Position numbers and translations under genes: made by a program
The notes under the pieces: model-generated
What the model was told of the DNA's origin: nothing
Databases searched by the model: none
The model's input: the letters and a program-made list of their open reading frames with translations, nothing else
Assembly (NCBI GenBank): GCA_023411795.1
Contig: JAEYOK010000043.1
Coordinates: 1 to 64,000 of the forward strand
Source: Bacillota bacterium
Lineage (GTDB): Bacteria; Bacillota; Clostridia; DSM-8532
Direction of reading: 5' to 3'
Length of the DNA stretch: 64,000 bases
Shown: positions 61,289-64,000 of the stretch, piece by piece
Numbering within the stretch: the stretch's first letter is position 1
How the letters are laid out: each line of letters begins with the position of its first letter

Positions 61289-62521
61289 ATGCAAAAGAGA
61301 AAATTTAACAGAAAAAAAACGATTAGATTACTGACTATATTAAGTGTGTTTATTGTTTTTATAGCTTATATAGTTATTATGGCATTAAACAGTGATAAAA
61401 ATCCAATAAGTAAAAATTCATCCGATCCTACTCAGACTGGACTACCTACAGATTCACAACCGCAGAATACTGAGCCTACGCAGACTTCTGAACCGTCACC
61501 AACGCAGTCTGAAGATCCGGCTGCTAATGAAACACCATCTGCCAGCCCTACCGAAACGGATAAACCTGATAATTTAACAATAAGAACTGATTATGAAGCT
61601 TTCTTGCCCAATGAGGCAGGGGAGATACCTATAGTAATGTTCCACAATTTGATTGAAGCTTACGAAGTGAATACTGAAAAGGAATATACCACAACATTCG
61701 CTGAGTTTGAGGCATTACTTGAAACATTATATAATGATGGATACAGACTTATAAGCATGGAGGATTTCATTGACTGTAATATATCCGTACCTGCCGGAAC
61801 AAAACCCATGGTTTTTACCTTCGATGACGGTTCCCCGGGTCAGTTTAATCTGATTAAGGAAAACGGAACCTTAAAGGTCAATCCCAAATCTGCTGCCGGC
61901 ATTATGATGGCTTTTAATGAAAAGCATCCTGACTTTGGACTTAAGGGTATTTTTTATGTTAATATGAATCTAGGTGACAATACCTTCCAGGGAGAAGGAA
62001 CACTAAAAGAGCGTTTTGAAATACTGCTAAGCCTGGGCCTAGAACTTGGTAACCATACTTGGGGTCATACGAATTACAGTAAAGCTGAAAATAACTCTCC
62101 AGGAAAAATACAGGAAAGCTTAGGTAAAAACCAGGAAAAGGCGGAAGAGATTCTTCCGGGCCTTCGTTTTTATTCATTAGCTTTACCCTATGGAAGCGTG
62201 CCTTCCGATAAAAATCTTACAAAGTATTTGCAGTCTGGGGAGTATAACGGAATTTTATACAATAATGAGTCAATAATGGCTGTTGGAGCAGAACCTTCTG
62301 TACCTCCAATACACACGAAATATAACAGTCTTTATGTACGAAGAATTCGGGCACAGGGTAGGGAAGAGGTAACGTGTGATCTTACCTGGTGGCTTCCAAG
62401 AATGACTTCAACCAGAATGTTTATCAGTGACGGTGACCCTACAACAATAGTTGTTCCGGAAGCAAAATCCGGGGAGATAAACAAGGAAAAACTTATCAAT
62501 CAAACACTTATTACATACTAG
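61289..62521 (+). CDS. Membrane-anchored polysaccharide deacetylase
   Basis: This 410-residue extracellular NodB-fold enzyme has an N-terminal anchor (residues about 13-32). A Pro/Thr/Ser/Glu-rich linker (about 45-95) is followed by the catalytic domain with IVMFHNL, VFTFDDGSPG carrying both Asp, NHTWGHTN with the metal His pair, and LALPYGS. It is larger than the PdaB-like protein at 12978 and has the canonical TFDDG, so the two have different roles. It likely acts on cell-wall glycans. It is 21 bases downstream of the adenosyltransferase gene. Confidence 0.87.
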   Translation: MQKRKFNRKKTIRLLTILSVFIVFIAYIVIMALNSDKNPISKNSSDPTQTGLPTDSQPQNTEPTQTSEPSPTQSEDPAANETPSASPTETDKPDNLTIRTDYEAFLPNEAGEIPIVMFHNLIEAYEVNTEKEYTTTFAEFEALLETLYNDGYRLISMEDFIDCNISVPAGTKPMVFTFDDGSPGQFNLIKENGTLKVNPKSAAGIMMAFNEKHPDFGLKGIFYVNMNLGDNTFQGEGTLKERFEILLSLGLELGNHTWGHTNYSKAENNSPGKIQESLGKNQEKAEEILPGLRFYSLALPYGSVPSDKNLTKYLQSGEYNGILYNNESIMAVGAEPSVPPIHTKYNSLYVRRIRAQGREEVTCDLTWWLPRMTSTRMFISDGDPTTIVVPEAKSGEINKEKLINQTLITY

Positions 62522-62577
62522 TTATAATAAGCTTCTAAATGTTAATTATAAAAAGCTCTACAAAAGCATGGGAAACA

Positions 62578-62606
62578 TTGATTTATGTTACGAAATGATG
62601 TAAAAT
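62578..62606 (+). promoter_or_regulatory. Possible promoter with long leader
   Basis: TTGATT 62578-62583 and TAAAAT 62601-62606 are 17 bases apart. A transcript from here would pass through the terminator at 62707-62749 before reaching the gene at 62817. A second TATAAT at 62784-62789 lacks a good -35 box. Confidence 0.4.
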
Positions 62607-62706
62607 AGATATATTGATTTCCATTTGCATTTGAATATAAATATAAGAGTATAAGCATAAGAGCACAATTACATCAGGGTACAAAAGCACAAGGGTTAAA
62701 CTATAT

Positions 62707-62749
62707 TCCCGATCCGGTAATTTATTTAATTGCCGGATTGAGGTTTTTT
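62707..62749 (+). terminator. Terminator or attenuator in 62521-62817 gap
   Basis: ATCCGGTAA 62712-62720 pairs with TTGCCGGAT 62730-62738. The stem is extended outward with wobble pairs to 62707/62743 and followed by six T residues. It ends the deacetylase transcript or attenuates the next gene. Confidence 0.65.
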
Positions 62750-62816
62750 CAGGGTTTAATACAATTGTTTTAAAGTGAATTAATATAATCATTGTTTTGA
62801 AAGGAGGGAACGAAAA

Positions 62817-63131
62817 GTGTCAGAATCAAAGGATATTAAAAAACCAATCGACGAAACAGAAGTAAAAAGAAAGGCAGTAAAGTTAGTCGTAGCCCACCTT
62901 AAAAAGAAGGTTTCAAAAGAATACATGGGCATTCAATATCTTATTGGTTGGCTTGAAGAAATGGATGAACTCCTTACTAAGGAAGAGTTTGACGTCAAGG
63001 AGTATTATGCAATGAGAAAACAACTTAATAGTGTCATCGAGAGCACCCTTGATGAAGAAATGCGAGGTAAGATAAGAAACTCCTGGCAAAGCTTCGGAAA
63101 GGCATTGGATAAAAAAGTTAAACCATACTAA
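62817..63131 (+). CDS. Conserved hypothetical helical protein
   Basis: This 104-residue, highly charged, all-alpha cytosolic protein starts with GTG behind a strong AAGGAGGG site. It has no cysteine, signal peptide or membrane segment. Helices appear at about residues 12-30, 36-52, 56-76 and 80-98. No family is recognised. It is flanked by a terminator on each side and is convergent with argH. Confidence 0.65.
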   Translation: MSESKDIKKPIDETEVKRKAVKLVVAHLKKKVSKEYMGIQYLIGWLEEMDELLTKEEFDVKEYYAMRKQLNSVIESTLDEEMRGKIRNSWQSFGKALDKKVKPY

Positions 63132-63160
63132 AAAGCCTCGATGGATGAAATCGAGGCTTT
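63132..63160. terminator. Bidirectional terminator before argH
   Basis: AAAGCCTCGAT 63132-63142 and ATCGAGGCTTT 63150-63160 form an 11-bp stem with a 7-base loop. It can serve both convergent genes. Confidence 0.82.
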
Positions 63161-63204
63161 AATTATGAAAACAACAAGGTTCCTAGCGGGGTGGGGTTCT
63201 TATT

Positions 63205-64000
63205 TTATGAATCAAGAAAAAGTCTACCGGCATTTATGGATTCTTTGACCCTTTCTTTGGACGGTCCTCCGGGCACTTTTCTGTCGTTCACACAAGTTTC
63301 AAGGCTGATGGCATCATAGACATCAGCCTCAATCTTTTCCGAAAAGAATTTAAATTCTTCTATTGATAAATCATCTATGCTAATCTTCTTATCAAGACAA
63401 TATGCTACCATTTTTCCGATTATCTCATGAGAATCCCTGAAAGCTATACCTTTCTTAACAAGGTAATCTGCCATATCGGTAGCATTGGTAAAGCCTATCT
63501 TAGCCGAGTTATACATGATGTCTTTTTTGATTTTCATGGTACTTAGCATCCTTGAAAATATCGGGAGACAAAGTTTAACAGTATCAACAGCGTTAAAAAT
63601 AGCTTCCTTGTCTTCCTGCATATCTTTGTTATAAGCAAGAGGAAGGCCCTTCATAACAGTGAGCAAGGTCATAAGGCTCCCGTAAACACGCCCTGTTTTA
63701 CCCCGCACCAATTCTGCAACATCAGGATTTTTTTTCTGGGGCATTATGGATGAACCTGTGCTATAGGCATCATCAAGCTCTATAAAGGAAAATTCACTTG
63801 AACACCATAGAATTATCTCTTCACTGAAACGAGATAAATGCATCATAATTATGGACAGACAAGATGCCAGTTCAATGGCAAAATCCCTGTCACTAACCCC
63901 GTCTAAGCTGTTTTCAGTAATACTTTCGAATCCAAGCTCATTGGCCACCATCTGCCTGTTCAGGGGATAGGTTGTCCCGGCTAAGGCCCCTGAACCCAAA
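63205..64000 (-). CDS. argH: Argininosuccinate lyase, C-terminal part
   Basis: ArgH splits argininosuccinate into arginine and fumarate. About 265 residues are present, and the N-terminal half lies beyond the right edge, so the apparent TTG at 63999 is only an internal Leu codon. The fumarase/lyase signature GSSIMPQKKNPD is present, preceded by SGALAGTTYPL and followed by KGLPLAYNKDMQEDKE, DYLVKKGIAFRDSHEI and the C-terminal motif VPGGPS. The frame is intact to its stop. Confidence 0.95.
   Translation of the reverse strand, partial: LGSGALAGTTYPLNRQMVANELGFESITENSLDGVSDRDFAIELASCLSIIMMHLSRFSEEIILWCSSEFSFIELDDAYSTGSSIMPQKKNPDVAELVRGKTGRVYGSLMTLLTVMKGLPLAYNKDMQEDKEAIFNAVDTVKLCLPIFSRMLSTMKIKKDIMYNSAKIGFTNATDMADYLVKKGIAFRDSHEIIGKMVAYCLDKKISIDDLSIEEFKFFSEKIEADVYDAISLETCVNDRKVPGGPSKERVKESINAGRLFLDS

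Noticed and set aside
62640..62700. Repeated AAG/GAG steps as a possible TRAP target
   Set aside because: Only a couple of GAG triplets are present and spacing is irregular; TRAP sites need about eleven (G/U)AG triplets 2-3 bases apart.
63160..63204. GGTTCC ... GGGTTCTT as a terminator for argH
   Set aside because: The arms are not complementary over a useful length; the hairpin at 63132-63160 is sufficient.

Overview
The window looks like chromosomal DNA of a low-G+C, endospore-forming anaerobe of the Clostridia. The evidence is A+T-rich coding sequence with strong AGGAGG-type ribosome sites, Firmicutes gene sets (def-fmt, rph-rdgB-yfcE, mltG-trmR-trhP), SLH surface anchoring, a PdaB-type deacetylase, a TRAP (MtrB) homologue and queH. 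No tRNA, rRNA, CRISPR array or phage module was seen. Genus-level placement is not possible from the sequence alone.

Layout. 1-3440 is a compositionally distinct island: a hand count of a sample line gives about 50% G+C, against about a third in a sample line from the neighbouring DNA. It starts with a broken ISNCY-like transposase, a consensus promoter with an immediate terminator and a mini membrane protein, and carries larE-larB-larC for the nickel-pincer cofactor, without larA. 3530-5450 is a GntR/ABC-2 transporter operon that converges on tdk. 6290-10158 holds a VOC protein, a YgjP-like metalloprotease, a long-chain acyl-CoA synthetase and a GNAT enzyme. 10243-12881 is yifB-dprA. 12978-17623 has a PdaB-like deacetylase, a double-OB SSB-like protein, a small P-loop protein and priA. 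The usual priA-def-fmt block is split by a REP-flanked RAYT transposase (17625-18997), and def-fmt are separated by a tandem structured repeat. 20847-23415 holds queH and a secreted AMIN/amidase. 23415-23954 is non-coding and carries a G+C-rich nested palindrome.

23954-33125 is a dense run of housekeeping genes: rph-rdgB-yfcE, cysteine desulfurase-thiI, DUF2225, an AIR-synthase-like protein, prepilin peptidase and topA. 33185-39269 is an envelope insert between topA and trmFO: a CapA-like lipoprotein, a REP-like palindrome, an SLH protein and an unrecognised 1103-residue secreted protein. 39344-47347 has trmFO, hflK-hflC and an RND pump with a lipoprotein adaptor. 47430-52280 is typA-mltG-trmR-trhP. 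52399-59663 has a zinc-ribbon protein, a folate cyclo-ligase, dnaE, mtrB, a DUF2007-like protein, pfkA, a thioesterase and pgsA. 59741-60003 encodes two previously untracked Cys-rich hydrophobic microproteins on the minus strand. The window ends with a membrane protein, a corrinoid adenosyltransferase, a second deacetylase, a small hypothetical gene and the 3' part of argH.

Functional themes are tRNA modification (thiI, queH, trmFO, trmR/trhP), replication restart and DNA uptake (priA, SSB-like, dprA, yifB, prepilin peptidase, topA, dnaE) and cell-envelope remodelling (amidase, deacetylases, MltG, SLH proteins). The best leads for something undescribed are the twin microproteins, two structured repeat families, the TRAP homologue with an altered RNA-contact residue, the OB/P-loop/priA cassette and the SLH plus giant secreted protein pair.
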